Shown: positions 26,368 through 36,800, numbered from the stretch's first letter. The stretch is DNA of 64,000 nucleotides from Bog-159 sp963709155 (GCA_963709155.1 CAVPVD010000003.1:310001-374000), one strand, 5' to 3'. Notes: generated by a model not told the origin, from the letters alone. Program-made: numbers and translations.

Positions 26368-28638
26368 TCAATTCCGGGCAATCCCAAACACCTGTCGCGC
26401 GGCCTGCGCCTCTGGCAAATTCGGATCCATCTTCAACGCCGCATCCAGTGTCTGCCGTCCCCGCTTTTGATCTCCGGCTTTCAGATAGGCCATCGCCAAA
26501 TGGTATTTCCGCCGCGCCGTACCTTCCCGTGCGGTGGCACCTTCCAGATAGGTCACCGCCATGGAATACAAGCCCTTCTGAAAATACGTCCATCCCAGGG
26601 TATCGTCCACGGCGGCACTCTCCGGAGCGAGTTCCTTGGCTTTCTGCGCGTACTTAATGCCTTCGTCCGGCTGCCTGTTTTCCGCCAGCAGATAGGCCAG
26701 GCCGTTCAAGGCGAAGACATTTGTTTCGTCGAGCGCTACCACTTTACGGTACTGCTCGACGGCTGCCGCATTGTGTCCCTCCATGTCTTCCAGTTGGGCC
26801 AAGAGCAGGTGCCCGGGTATGCTGCCGGGATGCGCGGAGAGCACCGTGGAAAGCCGCCGGCGTGCCTCGTCCCGCCGGCCTTCGGCCGTGTCCAGATTGG
26901 CCAGCGCCAGCTCCGCTTCGAGAAATCCCGGCTTGGCGGCGATGGCCGCCTCAAACGCTTTGCGCGCTCCCACCCGATCGCCGGTGGTTGCCAGGAGCTC
27001 TCCCAAAAACAACTGCACAGGACCCGACGCCGGCTGCCGCAGCGCGTACTCCCGTGCTTTGTCGAGACCGGCCGGCATCTGCTTCTGTGCCGCATAAGTT
27101 TGGACGAGCAGGTTCAGCGCCCGCACATCCGCGGGATTCTGGCTGAGGTCCCGCTCGACGGCAGCCCGCGCGCCGGCATAATCTTTCTGGCCCAGCTTCA
27201 CAGCCGCATCCTGGAGCAGTGCATCCGGAACCCGGCCGGTGGCCAGCAGACGATCGATGCCTTTACGCGCATCGGCCGTCTGCCCGAGAGCCAGCAGCAC
27301 CCAGTTACGCTGCAATACGATGGGCACACTGTCCTTCTGGTCGGGGGGCGCTTCATCGAGGATCTGCAGCGCGGCTTGCGCGCCCCGGTTCGCCAGCAAT
27401 AACCGCGCCAGATCGATACGGGCATTGAGCGAGCGCTTGTCCAGCCGCAGCGCCTGTCCCAACTCATCCTTCTGGCTGGCCGTGTCCTGGCGGCCTTGTC
27501 CCACTTTCGACAAAAGGTAATGCGCTTCCGCGGATTCGTTCCGGTAGTGCAGCACCTGATGCAGATCGTTTTCCGCCTCGCTGTATTTCCCCGAAGCCAG
27601 ATAAATCCGGCTGCGCTGCAACATGGCGTCGGTGTCGAGCCCGTTCTTTTTGAGCGCGGCCGTCAAGACTTTTTCGGCATCTCCGACGCGGTTCGTCGCG
27701 AGATAGGCCTTTACCAAATCGGTCCGTAGGTTCCGGTCCGCCGGATTCTCTTTGACCAGTTTCTCGAACTCGGAGACCGCCTGCGCCCCTTTGCCGGATT
27801 GAAAAAGATAGAGCGCATGGATCGGCTTGTATTGCTTCTGCGGCAGGGCGGCCACCTGCCGATAGGTCTCTTCCGCCTGTTCGGGATGTCCGGCGCGCAC
27901 CTGCATGGCGCCCAAGGCCAGCAGGGCAGGGCCGTGCTTCGGATCGATTTCGAGGGCGTGCCGGAATTCCTGTTCGGCCTCCGGCGTTCTACCCAAAGCC
28001 TGATACAGCCCGCCCAGGTAAACCCTCGGCTCCGGCGATTTCGGCGCGTGTGCGGCGGCTTGCTTGAGCGCTTCCTCCGCGCCCGCCACATCCTTGAGCG
28101 CCAGCCGCGTTCGGGCCAGAGCTACGGACGATCTCAGGTTGCGCGGGGATTTCTTCAGCGCCTGCTCCAGATGCGATTCCGCGCTTTCGGGGTTCCCCAG
28201 CTTCAATTCCGTGATCGCCAGGACGTTCAAGGCATCGGCATCGTCCGGCAGCACTTTCAGCACGTCCTGGGTACGTCTCTGGGCCTCTTCCAATGCCGGC
28301 TTGCTGCGGCTGGTAGACATCAACTCCGCCAGTTTCAGTTGCGCGCCGGTGTGCTTGGGATTCAATTCGGTCGCCTTACGGAAGTAGGAGGCGGCGGTGT
28401 TAAAGTCGTTCGACGCCCCATAGGCCAACCCGAGCTGGTAATAGGGTTCCGCGTCCCGCGGCTGCGCCTGCACGGCATTCTTGAACTGCAGGATGGCGAC
28501 GGCGAAGTTCTTGTTTTGAAACTCTTTCCTGCCTTTTTCCAGATAGCGGGCTTCCCGCACCTGCGGCGACTGCGAGCATCCGGCGAAAACCAGAATTGCG
28601 ATCACGGCCCCACGCGCCGATCGATTGAAATGCATCAT
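26368..28638 (-). CDS. TPR-repeat lipoprotein (PrsT-like)
   Basis: The 756-aa protein starts with a lipoprotein signal (ARGAVIAILVFAGCSQ; Cys at about residue 18). It then consists almost wholly of TPR units, about 18-20 of them (for example AEPYYQLGLAYGASNDFNTAASYFRK and DALNVLAITELKLGNPESAESHLEQA). The architecture is like the TPR lipoprotein PrsT of exosortase/PEP-CTERM systems, but no exosortase gene is nearby, so that role is not supported. It probably scaffolds protein interactions at the envelope. The ATG at 28638 has a GGAAGG box; the longer frame from 28701 is less likely. Confidence 0.85.
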   Translation of the reverse strand: MMHFNRSARGAVIAILVFAGCSQSPQVREARYLEKGRKEFQNKNFAVAILQFKNAVQAQPRDAEPYYQLGLAYGASNDFNTAASYFRKATELNPKHTGAQLKLAELMSTSRSKPALEEAQRRTQDVLKVLPDDADALNVLAITELKLGNPESAESHLEQALKKSPRNLRSSVALARTRLALKDVAGAEEALKQAAAHAPKSPEPRVYLGGLYQALGRTPEAEQEFRHALEIDPKHGPALLALGAMQVRAGHPEQAEETYRQVAALPQKQYKPIHALYLFQSGKGAQAVSEFEKLVKENPADRNLRTDLVKAYLATNRVGDAEKVLTAALKKNGLDTDAMLQRSRIYLASGKYSEAENDLHQVLHYRNESAEAHYLLSKVGQGRQDTASQKDELGQALRLDKRSLNARIDLARLLLANRGAQAALQILDEAPPDQKDSVPIVLQRNWVLLALGQTADARKGIDRLLATGRVPDALLQDAAVKLGQKDYAGARAAVERDLSQNPADVRALNLLVQTYAAQKQMPAGLDKAREYALRQPASGPVQLFLGELLATTGDRVGARKAFEAAIAAKPGFLEAELALANLDTAEGRRDEARRRLSTVLSAHPGSIPGHLLLAQLEDMEGHNAAAVEQYRKVVALDETNVFALNGLAYLLAENRQPDEGIKYAQKAKELAPESAAVDDTLGWTYFQKGLYSMAVTYLEGATAREGTARRKYHLAMAYLKAGDQKRGRQTLDAALKMDPNLPEAQAARQVFGIARN

Positions 28639-28760
28639 GCCATCCTTCCAGTTAGTGGAAACGGTTAGACTAAGTCTCAGCGCACCTTTCAGAAAGCTCA
28701 AAAAGTAGGACTTCGTTTGCTATATTTTGGGAAAAACCCGTCCAGCGCAGTAAAGCGATG

Positions 28761-29192
28761 TTAGAAAGCGTTCCCGGCATTTTCGAGCCGCTGACCTTTG
28801 TTCGAAACGTGAATGATGCGGTACTCTTCGATCCGGCAGGCTAGACCGAATTCGGACCCGGCCCCGATCTTCTCCACGCGCACGGCCTGGGCTCTGCACC
28901 GCAGATACACCACATCATCGGGATATTGCGAGCTATGTGTAGGCACCACAATATCGCATTCGATTTGTTCACCCGGCCGGATCGGCTGATCCACAAGGCA
29001 ATAGAAGCCATCCTTGCTGATATCTCTGGTTTCGGTGCGAAATGGGTGCGCGGCGCCGTTCCACGTCAGGTACAAGGTCCAGTGCAGTGCGGCGCGAGGA
29101 CTGCTGCGACGCTCTACGCCCGCCTCCCACCCAGCCGGATCGAACTCCATGGCGCCCGCCAACGGATCGCGAGCTGTCGCGGAGTGCATCAT
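28761..29192 (-). CDS. PilZ domain protein
   Basis: This 143-aa single-domain protein has the two c-di-GMP binding motifs of PilZ: RRSSPRAAL (RxxxR, about residue 28) and DISKDGF ([DN]xSxxG, about residue 60). It probably responds to c-di-GMP in surface or polysaccharide-related behaviour. The start is uncertain: an upstream TTG (29207) is possible, and ATG codons occur at 29192 and 29189. No GGDEF or EAL gene is in the window. Confidence 0.85.
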   Translation of the reverse strand: MMHSATARDPLAGAMEFDPAGWEAGVERRSSPRAALHWTLYLTWNGAAHPFRTETRDISKDGFYCLVDQPIRPGEQIECDIVVPTHSSQYPDDVVYLRCRAQAVRVEKIGAGSEFGLACRIEEYRIIHVSNKGQRLENAGNAF

Positions 29193-29326
29193 CGGAATCC
29201 CAAGCAATGCACTTTGCCTGCCATTAGACTGCGGGGATTAGACTGCGGGACCGTGTGCCGCGTGCCTCAACCCATCGGCCCTGCGTGGGTTTCTGCATCG
29301 GCGGATCACTGACGCATTTTGGTATG

Positions 29327-29353
29327 CCGGGTGACGGACGTGCCGTCACCCGG
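29327..29353 (-). terminator. Hairpin downstream of katG
   Basis: CCGGGTGACGG (29327-29337) and CCGTCACCCGG (29343-29353) form a perfect 11-bp stem with a 5-base loop, 16 bases after the katG stop codon. There is no clear U-tract on the katG side, so it may stabilise the 3' end rather than terminate alone. Confidence 0.6.
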
Positions 29354-29369
29354 GACCCTTCCGCGACGC

Positions 29370-31631
29370 TCAGCGAAGGTCGAAGCGATCGAGGTTCATC
29401 ACCTTATTCCAGGACGCCACAAAGTCATCGACGAACGCCTCCTCGGAATCGTTCGACGCATAGACTTCCGCCAGCGCCCGGAGTTGGGAGTTGGAACCGA
29501 AGACGAGATCGACAACCGTGCCCGTCCATTTGAGTTCGCCCGTCGCCCGGTCGCGCCCTTCCAACACGCCTTCGGATGTGGCGGACTTCTGCCACTTCGT
29601 GCCCATGTCGAGCAAGTTGACGAAGAAATCGTTGGTCAACGTCTCGGGCCGGTTGGTGAAGACACCGTGTTTCGACTGGCCGAAGTTGGCGCCCAATGCA
29701 CGCATGCCACCCAACAGAACCGTCATCTCGGGAGCGGTCAGGGTCAACAGGCTGGCCCGATCGATCAGCATCTCGGCCGCCGATTCTTCGAGGCCCTTTC
29801 GCAGATAGTTGCGGAACCCGTCCGCGGCCGGCTCCAGTACGGCGAACGAGTGCACATCGGTCTGGTCCTGCGACGCGTCCGTGCGCCCCGGCGAGAAGGG
29901 AACCTTCACGTCGTGGCCGGCCTTCTTCGCAGCGGCCTCCACCGCCGCGCAGCCGCCCAGAACGATCAGGTCGGCCAGCGAGACCTTTTTCCCGCCGGAC
30001 TGCGCGCCGTTGAAATCCTTCTGGATCGCCTCCAGGGTAGGAAGAACCTTCGCCAGTTCGGCCGGCTGATTGACTTCCCAGCCCGATTGCGGCGCGAGGC
30101 GAATGCGCGCCCCGTTAGCGCCGCCGCGCTTGTCGGTGCCGCGGAATGTCGCAGCCGACGCCCAGGCCGTCGTGACCAGTTGGGAGATGGAAAGCCCGGA
30201 TGCGAGAATCTTGGCCTTCAGAGCCGCAATATCCTGCTCGCCGATCAATTCATGATCCACAGCGGGAACGGGGTCCTGCCACAGCAGCGGCTCCGCGGGT
30301 ACGAGGGGGCCAAGGTAACGCGAAATAGGCCCCATGTCGCGATGCGTCAGCTTGAACCAGGCCTTGGAAAATGCGTCTGCGAATTCTTCCGGGTGCGCGT
30401 GGAAGCGCTTCGAAGTCTCCCTGTAGCTGGGGTCCGTCTTCAGTGCCAGGTCGGTGGTGAACATCATCGGCGCGTGCTTTTTGGAGGGGTCGTGGGCATC
30501 CGGCACAGTACCCGCTGCGGATGCGTTCTTAGGAGTCCATTGTTGCGCGCCGGCGGGACTCTTCGTGAGTTCCCATTCATAGCCGAACAGGTTGTCGAAG
30601 TAGTTGTTGTCCCACTTCACCGGGTTGGTGGTCCAGGCGCCTTCCAATCCGCTGCTGATGGTGTGGACGCCATTGCCATTGCCAAAGGCGTTCTTCCAGC
30701 CGAGGCCTTGCTCTTCGATGCCGGCGCCCTCCGGTTCCGGACCGACATACTTGATCGGCTCGGCGGCTCCATGGGCTTTGCCGAAGGTGTGTCCGCCGGC
30801 GATGAGGGCTACCGTCTCCTCGTCATTCATCGCCATGCGGGCAAAGGTCTCCCGGATATCGATCGCCGCTGCGAGCGGATCCGGTTTGGCGTTGGGACCT
30901 TCCGGATTCACGTAGATGAGGCCCATCTGAACGGCTCCGAGAGGATTCTCGAGCTGGCGCTCGCCGCTGTAGCGCTCGTCTGCCAGCCACTTGCCTTCAG
31001 GCCCCCAGTAAATATCTTCTTCCGGCTCCCAGATGTCCGGGCGCCCGCCGCCGAAACCGGAGGTCTTGAACCCCATCGACTCCAGTGCCACGTTACCGGC
31101 CAGGACCATCAGGTCGGCCCAGGAGATTTTCCGGCCATACTTTTGCTTCACCGGCCAGAGCAGCCGGCGCGCTTTGTCGAGGCTCACGTTATCCGGCCAA
31201 CTGTTGAGGGGCGCAAATCGCTGGGCTCCGGAGCCCGCGCCGCCTCGGCCATCGGCGATACGGTACGTGCCGGCGCTATGCCAAGCCATGCGGATAAAGA
31301 AAGGCCCATAATGGCCGTAGTCCGCCGGCCACCAGGACTGCGATGCGGTCATCAAGGCATGCAGATCCTTGATTACGGCATCGAGGTCAAGGGTCTTGAA
31401 CTCCTCGGCATAGTTAAATTCCTCGCCCATGGGGTTCGCCAATGGGGAGTGTTGGTGCAGGCTTTTCAGGTTCAGTTGATTGGGCCACCAGTCTGCGTTT
31501 GTGGGGCCCTTGGCCATGGCGTGTTTGCGCGCGCCGTCCGAGAACGGGCATTTTGCTTCGCTTGACGAGTTTTCCTGATTGCCGGGGACAGGCTCCCCCA
31601 CTGCTTTGGTGAATTGTTTTTCCGTTTCCAT
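29370..31631 (-). CDS. katG: Catalase-peroxidase
   Basis: KatG removes H2O2 through catalase and peroxidase activities with one heme. The 754-aa protein has the usual two peroxidase-like halves. The distal site IRMAWHSAGTYR supplies the catalytic Arg, Trp and His. The Trp-Tyr-Met adduct partners are present as this Trp, Tyr in MGLIYVNPEG and Met in ETFARMAMND; the proximal heme His is in GGHTFGKAHG. The ATG at 31631 sits nine bases after GGAAG and is preferred to upstream in-frame starts. It lies 86 bases downstream of a Fur-family gene on the same strand, the classic furA-katG layout. Confidence 0.97.
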   Translation of the reverse strand: METEKQFTKAVGEPVPGNQENSSSEAKCPFSDGARKHAMAKGPTNADWWPNQLNLKSLHQHSPLANPMGEEFNYAEEFKTLDLDAVIKDLHALMTASQSWWPADYGHYGPFFIRMAWHSAGTYRIADGRGGAGSGAQRFAPLNSWPDNVSLDKARRLLWPVKQKYGRKISWADLMVLAGNVALESMGFKTSGFGGGRPDIWEPEEDIYWGPEGKWLADERYSGERQLENPLGAVQMGLIYVNPEGPNAKPDPLAAAIDIRETFARMAMNDEETVALIAGGHTFGKAHGAAEPIKYVGPEPEGAGIEEQGLGWKNAFGNGNGVHTISSGLEGAWTTNPVKWDNNYFDNLFGYEWELTKSPAGAQQWTPKNASAAGTVPDAHDPSKKHAPMMFTTDLALKTDPSYRETSKRFHAHPEEFADAFSKAWFKLTHRDMGPISRYLGPLVPAEPLLWQDPVPAVDHELIGEQDIAALKAKILASGLSISQLVTTAWASAATFRGTDKRGGANGARIRLAPQSGWEVNQPAELAKVLPTLEAIQKDFNGAQSGGKKVSLADLIVLGGCAAVEAAAKKAGHDVKVPFSPGRTDASQDQTDVHSFAVLEPAADGFRNYLRKGLEESAAEMLIDRASLLTLTAPEMTVLLGGMRALGANFGQSKHGVFTNRPETLTNDFFVNLLDMGTKWQKSATSEGVLEGRDRATGELKWTGTVVDLVFGSNSQLRALAEVYASNDSEEAFVDDFVASWNKVMNLDRFDLR

Positions 31632-31717
31632 GTGTTTCATCTTCCTTAGAATGAGTCCAAAAAACTGTTCGGCGTTCCCGTTCGGGCAATCGCCGCCGGC
31701 CGCGCTCGCTGGCGACG

Positions 31718-32143
31718 CTAACCGGAGCCGCGCCGCGGAGCGCACTTCGTGCAGAGTCCCCGGAAAATGAGTTCGCACTCGCGAAGAATCCGCTTACCGA
31801 GGGAGCCGGGGGCAGGCTTGGGCACCGCGAACCATTCCAGGTCCTCGACATTGCCGCAGCGATCGCAGATGAAATGGTGGTGCCGTGTGCCTTTCGCATC
31901 GAATCGGGCGGCACGGCCCTCGACGGCCACTTCACGCACCAAACCCGCCTGCACGAGGTCCCGCAGATTATTATAAGTCGTGGCCCTGGAAGAGCGCGGA
32001 TCCATGCGATTCACGGCTTCGAAAATTTCCGCGGCCGTGGGGTGCCGGTTGTGCTTCATCAGGAATGCCATCACGGCGTAGCGCTGTGGCGTGCACCGTA
32101 ACCCGCTGCCTTCGAGCGACAGCTTGATCTGCCCGGCATCCAT
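31718..32143 (-). CDS. Fur family regulator, PerR/FurA-like
   Basis: This 141-aa metal-dependent repressor has the winged-helix part (TPQRYAVMAFLMKHNRHPTA, SRATTYNNLRDLVQAGLV), the metal-site motif HHHFICDRCGNVEDLEW and a second CxxC near the C-terminus (LCTKCA), so the structural zinc site is complete. Its place directly upstream of katG indicates a peroxide sensor. A palindrome adjoining the start codon suggests autoregulation that also covers katG. The C-terminal tail (PRRGSG) is short. Confidence 0.93.
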   Translation of the reverse strand: MDAGQIKLSLEGSGLRCTPQRYAVMAFLMKHNRHPTAAEIFEAVNRMDPRSSRATTYNNLRDLVQAGLVREVAVEGRAARFDAKGTRHHHFICDRCGNVEDLEWFAVPKPAPGSLGKRILRECELIFRGLCTKCAPRRGSG

Positions 32144-32159
32144 TATAGTTTAGACTATA
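32144..32159 (-). promoter_or_regulatory. Putative Fur/PerR operator
   Basis: TATAGT (32144-32149) and ACTATA (32154-32159) form a perfect palindrome around TTAG, immediately 5' of the fur ATG. The AT-rich palindrome in a GC-rich setting resembles a Per/Fur box. A half-site-like continuation (TCTAATG) follows. It also lies only 18 bases from the ackA stop, so it sits in the short ackA-fur gap. Confidence 0.65.
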
Positions 32160-32176
32160 TCTAATGTGATAGTTTG

Positions 32177-33370
32177 TCAACACGCGTTGGCTACACGGTA
32201 AGACTCACGCGCAATCTCCCACTCCTCCTGGGTGTGCACGACCAAGACGCGCACGGCGGAGCCGGGGGTGGAGATGTCCGTATCCGCGGGCGATTGCGCA
32301 TTTTTCGCGGCGTCCAACTGGACTCCCAGGAATGCAAAGGCTTCCACAGTGCGGGCGCGCACCAGGGGCGAGTTCTCCCCTACACCGGCGGTGAAGACCA
32401 ATGCGTCGAGGCCGCCCAGACTGGCGAGCATGGAGCCGACCTCGGCGCGCAGCCGGTGCACATAAACGTCGAACGCGAGTTTGGCGCGCGCATCCCCGCG
32501 ATCGACGGCCGCCAGCACGGTACGCATGTCGCCCGAGACGCCGGAGACCCCGCGCAGCCCGGACTCCTTGTTCAGCACGCGGTCCAACTCTTCGGCGCGA
32601 TACCCGCGATGGCGCACGAGGTGAATGATAATGCCGGGGTCGATGGTGCCCGAGCGCGTACCCATCATCAAGCCTTCGAGCGGGGTAAAGCCCATGGTGG
32701 TATCGATACTTATACCGTCGCGGATGGCCGCCAGGGAGCAGCCGTTGCCCAGATGGCACGTGATCATACGCAGCGATGCGAGGTCCTTGCCCAGGATTGC
32801 GGCGGCTCGCCGCGAGGTGTACTGGTGGCTGATCCCATGGAATCCATAGCGCCGGATGCCCTGGCCGAGCCATTCATAAGGTCCCGCGTATACGTAAGCC
32901 GGCGGCGGCAGGCTGGCGTGGAAGGCGGTATCGAAAACGGCCACCTGCATGGCATCCCGGCCGAGGATACGTTCCATGCATTCGATGGCTTCCAGTTCGA
33001 GGCGATTGTGCTCGGGCGCGAAGCTGGCCATTTGAGCGATGCCCGCGCGCACCGCCGGCGTGATGCGCGTGCTTTCGCGGAAGGCGCGTCCACCATGGAC
33101 GACGCGATGTCCGGCAACGTGGATTTCGTCGCGCTGGGGTAGCATGGCCATCAGCGGATCGAGCGAGTCGAGCGGGGACTTAACCGGGACGGTCTTGTTG
33201 GTGACCGCGCCCGCCGCCTTGATTTGCATTTCGGCCGTGCCCGGATGGTGCTCCCAGTCCACGCGCGCTTCCCAGAGCGGGCTGGGCGCGGCCGAGCCTT
33301 CGCTGCCGGTGACGTCGAACAGGCTGCTCTTGAAACTGCTGGACCCGCCATTGAGTACGAGGATGCGCAT
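32177..33370 (-). CDS. ackA: Acetate kinase
   Basis: AckA interconverts acetate plus ATP and acetyl phosphate plus ADP. The 397-aa protein has the N-terminal signature (MRILVLNGGSSSFKSSLFD), HRVVHGG, FDTAFHASLP, YGFHGISHQYTSRRAA, TCHLGNGCSLAAI and the second signature GLMMGTRSGTIDPG. The C-terminal FTAGVGENS is also present. No phosphotransacetylase or phosphoketolase gene is adjacent. The same-strand fur gene follows after only 33 bases, so some read-through into fur is possible. Confidence 0.96.
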   Translation of the reverse strand: MRILVLNGGSSSFKSSLFDVTGSEGSAAPSPLWEARVDWEHHPGTAEMQIKAAGAVTNKTVPVKSPLDSLDPLMAMLPQRDEIHVAGHRVVHGGRAFRESTRITPAVRAGIAQMASFAPEHNRLELEAIECMERILGRDAMQVAVFDTAFHASLPPPAYVYAGPYEWLGQGIRRYGFHGISHQYTSRRAAAILGKDLASLRMITCHLGNGCSLAAIRDGISIDTTMGFTPLEGLMMGTRSGTIDPGIIIHLVRHRGYRAEELDRVLNKESGLRGVSGVSGDMRTVLAAVDRGDARAKLAFDVYVHRLRAEVGSMLASLGGLDALVFTAGVGENSPLVRARTVEAFAFLGVQLDAAKNAQSPADTDISTPGSAVRVLVVHTQEEWEIARESYRVANAC

Positions 33371-33550
33371 GTGCCAAGTCCTAATTTACATCGGGAGGCG
33401 CCCTGCGTATTCGCCAGTGAACTCGACTGGTTGACGGGAGATGCTTCCACACGCGTGAAATTGTCGTTGTTTCTGCACCCGAAGGAATTCTATCCGTTCG
33501 CGGTGGATGTTACGAAGGGCTCGCCGACGTTGCCATACGCGGGTCTCGCC
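33371..33550. other. Upstream region of ackA
   Basis: This forms the first part of a 441-base gap between ackA and the PAS kinase. No gene is recognised. A plus-strand open stretch reads ASELDWLTGDASTRVKLSLF up to the tandem repeat and looks like a fragment of a protein, but no family could be named. The ackA promoter should lie here; no convincing -35/-10 pair was found. Confidence 0.3.
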
Positions 33551-33640
33551 GCTGCTTCACCCGCATCCGCGGGGGCTCCCGCTGCTTCACCCGCATCCGC
33601 GGGGGCTCCCGCTGCTTCACCCGCATCCGCGGGGGCTCCC
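33551..33640. repeat. Three tandem copies of a 30-bp unit
   Basis: A 30-base unit beginning gctgcttcacccgc is repeated three times without mismatch (33551-33580, 33581-33610, 33611-33640). The unit contains the stem CCGC/GCGG. The period is a multiple of three, so all three frames stay open and give ASP-AGA-type repeats, which explains spurious long frames here. It runs directly into a mosaic hairpin repeat. Confidence 0.9.
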
Positions 33641-33808
33641 GCTGAAGCGTGCGCCACGAGAGTCCCAAGCGCCAGAGCGGGACTTAAAAGTCCCGCCGGC
33701 ACGCTGAAGCGTGCGCCACGGGCTGCAGGACGCGGTTTGCTTCGCTGGCGGCACGATAGCCGGAAGCGGGTCTGGAGACCCACTGCATGCGTAGACGCAT
33801 GCCCCACC
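33641..33808. repeat. Mosaic hairpin repeats 5a and 5b
   Basis: Part a holds GCTGAAGCGTGCGCCACG, then GCGGGACTTaaAAGTCCCGC (33677-33696), then GCACGCTgaAGCGTGCGCCACG (ending 33720). Part b holds GGGTCTggAGACCC (33768-33781), GCATGCGTagACGCATGC (33785-33802) and the GCCCCAC cap (33801-33807). Part b ends four bases before the stop codon of the PAS kinase gene, so transcripts of that gene probably pass into this structure. Confidence 0.8.
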
Positions 33809-33811
33809 GGG

Positions 33812-36800
33812 CTATCTTAGTAACTGGGCCAGGGAATCGTAATCGTAACGGTCCGCCATTTCGCGCAGGCTATCGGCGGCGGATGGGTTTCTTTCGGCCA
33901 CTTCGGGTAGCGCGCGGGTGAAGCGATCCATGTCGCCGGTGAGGATGGCTTCGCGCATCTCGGCCATTAGCGCGATGGGCAAATCCGCCAGCGCATCGGG
34001 AGACAGGCTGGGTGTGACCTGCTCAGAGCCAGCGGGCGCGAACGGGATCTCCACGCAGAAGGTACTGCCCTTGCCCAATTCACTGGCGACGGAAATGCCG
34101 CCGCCCATCAGGCGCGCGTATTCCATGCTGATGGCGAGGCCCAAGCCGGTACCGCTTTGGGCTTGCCGTCCGCTGCTGGTCTGTTCAAAAGGCCGGAATA
34201 GCTTGCCGATCTCGGCAGGGGCGATGCCTGCGCCGGTGTCCTCCACTTCCAGGGAGAGCAGCGCATGGCCGGAAGGGTCATGGCGAACCATGGCGCGCAG
34301 GGTGATGCGTCCGGCCGCGGTGAACTTAACAGCATTGCCTAAGAGGTTGATCAGAATCTGGCGCAGTTTGCCTTCATCGGCGACCATCCGCCGCGGCATT
34401 TGGTCGTCTTGAAGCACGGTGAGGTCGATGCCTTTGGCCGCCGACCGGAGCTGGAACATCGCCGCCAGGTCGCCCAGCAGGTTGGGCAATTCGAATTCCG
34501 CAAGGTCGAGTTGCTGTCGTCCCGACTCGATCTTGGACATCTCCAGCACATCGTTGATCAGAGCCAGCAGGTGCTCGCCGCTGCGATTGACGATGCGCAG
34601 ATTCTCTTTTGTCTGGGGGCTGATGGTATCGTCGCGCAACATCAACTGCGAATATCCCAGAATGGCGTGCATCGGGGTGCGGATTTCGTGAGACATGCTG
34701 GCCAGGAAGGCAGTTTTGGCCTGGCTGGCGGCATCCGCGGCTTCCTTGGCCCGCTGCAACTCCTGGGCGGCTTGCTTTAGTTCGGTGATGTCTTCCGTAA
34801 TGGCGACGAAATGGCGAGGATGGCCTTGGGCATCGCGAACGGTCGAAATGCAGGCGGATTCCCAGTAAATATCGCCATTTTTCTTGCGGTTGCAGAATTC
34901 GCCGCGCCAGGTTTCGCCGCTTTGGATGGTGGTCCAGAGGTGCTGAAAGAACTCGGGAGAATGCGCACCCGACTTCAAGAGATTGGCTTTCCGGCCGATG
35001 ACCTCGGCCTTCGGATAGCCGGTATTCTCACAGAATTTCGGATTGACGTATTCAATGTTGCCCTGAGGATCGGCGATCATCACACTGGCCGGCCCATTTT
35101 CGACGGCTTGCGACAACATCTGTAAATCCTCGACGGCCTGCTGCAATTCGGCGGTGCGGTCCTGGACGCGTTTTTCGAGGGTCTCATTGAGGGTACGCAG
35201 CTCGCGTTCAAACGTCTTTTGCTCGGTAATATCCTGGCCGACGGTGAGCACGCAGGCCTCGCCCGCGAACTCAATGGTCTCCGCCGACACGCGCGCGACG
35301 CGCAGTTCGCCCGACTTGGTGTGGAACTCGCACTCCATGTTGCGATAACCGCCGCTGGCGCGGATGCGGGCGGCGGCTTCGCGCCTGGCTTCCGCGGTGC
35401 GGATACTCACTTCGTCACGCAGGCGTCCGACCACTTCCGCGGCGTGCCAGCCGGTGATCCGCTCGAAGGTGGCGTTGACCTCCAGATAGCGGCCCTCCTG
35501 GAGGGTGGATATGGAGAGGACGACCGGGCTGTTACGAAAGGCGGTGGCGAATTTTTCCTCGGAAACGCGCAGCGCCTTCTCCGCTTCTTTGCGGGCGCTG
35601 ATGTCGATGCCGTTGCCGAGGAGGTAGTTCTCCCCTTCGAAACTGACGCGCGCGGCGGAGAAATAGAAGGGGATCACCGCGCCGTTTTTCATGACGAGAT
35701 TGGCTTCCAATTCGGCGTGGCCTTCGCGAAAGACCTTGCGCATGGTTTCGGCAATGTAGGCCCGATCCGCGCCGGGAAAGTAGTCGGTGGGCTCCATATG
35801 GGAACCTTCATCCGGCGAATAACCCGTGGTTTCTTCCGCTCTCCGGTTCCAGCGCACGGCCTTGCCCCGTTCGTCGAGCAGGTAGAACAGGCCGGGCACG
35901 TTATCGATGACGGCATCGGTGAGCGCCTTTTCCCGCAGCAGCTTCTTTTCGGCTTCTTTGCGTTCGGTGATGTCCTGGACCTGCGCGATGGCGTATAGCG
36001 GCTCGCCCGCCGCATCCCGCACCAGCGCGACGGAAAGAAAGACCCAGACGATGCGGCCCTGTTTGTGGATATACCGCTTTTCCATCTGGTAGCCCGGGAT
36101 GGCGCCATCGAGCATCTCGCGAAGCAGATCCATGTTGGGAACCAGATCTTCGGGATGCGTGATGGATTGGAAGTCGGTCGCGAGCAACTCTTCCGCCGGG
36201 TAGCCCACGATCTGGCAAAGGGAGCGGTTGACGCGGGTCCAGCGGCCATCGGGGGACACCAGTCCCATGCCGATGGCGGCAGACTCGAAAGCCGTGCGAA
36301 AGCTCTCTTCACTTTCCTGTAAGGCATCGGCGGCGCGCTTGCGCGCGGTAATATCCTGCGCGGTGCCATGCAAGCGAATGACGCGGCCCGTCGAGTCGCG
36401 CACCGGCGCGCCCATGGCGCGGGCCCAGCGGCGAACGCCATCGGGACGCACCAACTCCACTTCCAGATCGTAGGGTTCGCCGCTCGCCAATGCACGTTTC
36501 AGCGCGCGATCGAGGCGCGCCCAACTATCCGGCGAGTACAACGGCGCGCGTTCGGCGTAACGGAGAGCGGGCTGTCCGGGGTCTCTGCCGATGATGCGGT
36601 AGAGCCCGTCGGACCAGATGGTGGTGTCGGTTAACACGTCCCAACTCCAACTACCGAACTGCCCAATTTCTTCCGCCTTCTTCAGTAAAGCTTCGTTTTG
36701 GCGCAGGGCTTCCTCGGCCTGCTTGCGTTCGGTGATGTCGGTGAGTACGGCGGTGGAGAACAAAACAGCGCCGGCGGCGTCGCGCACCACGGCTGCGTTC

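Noticed and set aside
29319..31565. Long open frame (748 aa) opposite katG
   Set aside because: It lies wholly antisense to a clear katG gene and its translation has no recognisable domain; it arises from GC-rich third-position bias.
33551..33640. Possible CRISPR array
   Set aside because: The units are directly adjacent with no spacers, and no cas gene is present.
33224..33820. 198-aa plus-strand frame across the ackA start and repeats
   Set aside because: It begins inside ackA on the opposite strand and is kept open mainly by the 30-bp repeat; only a short middle piece looks protein-like.
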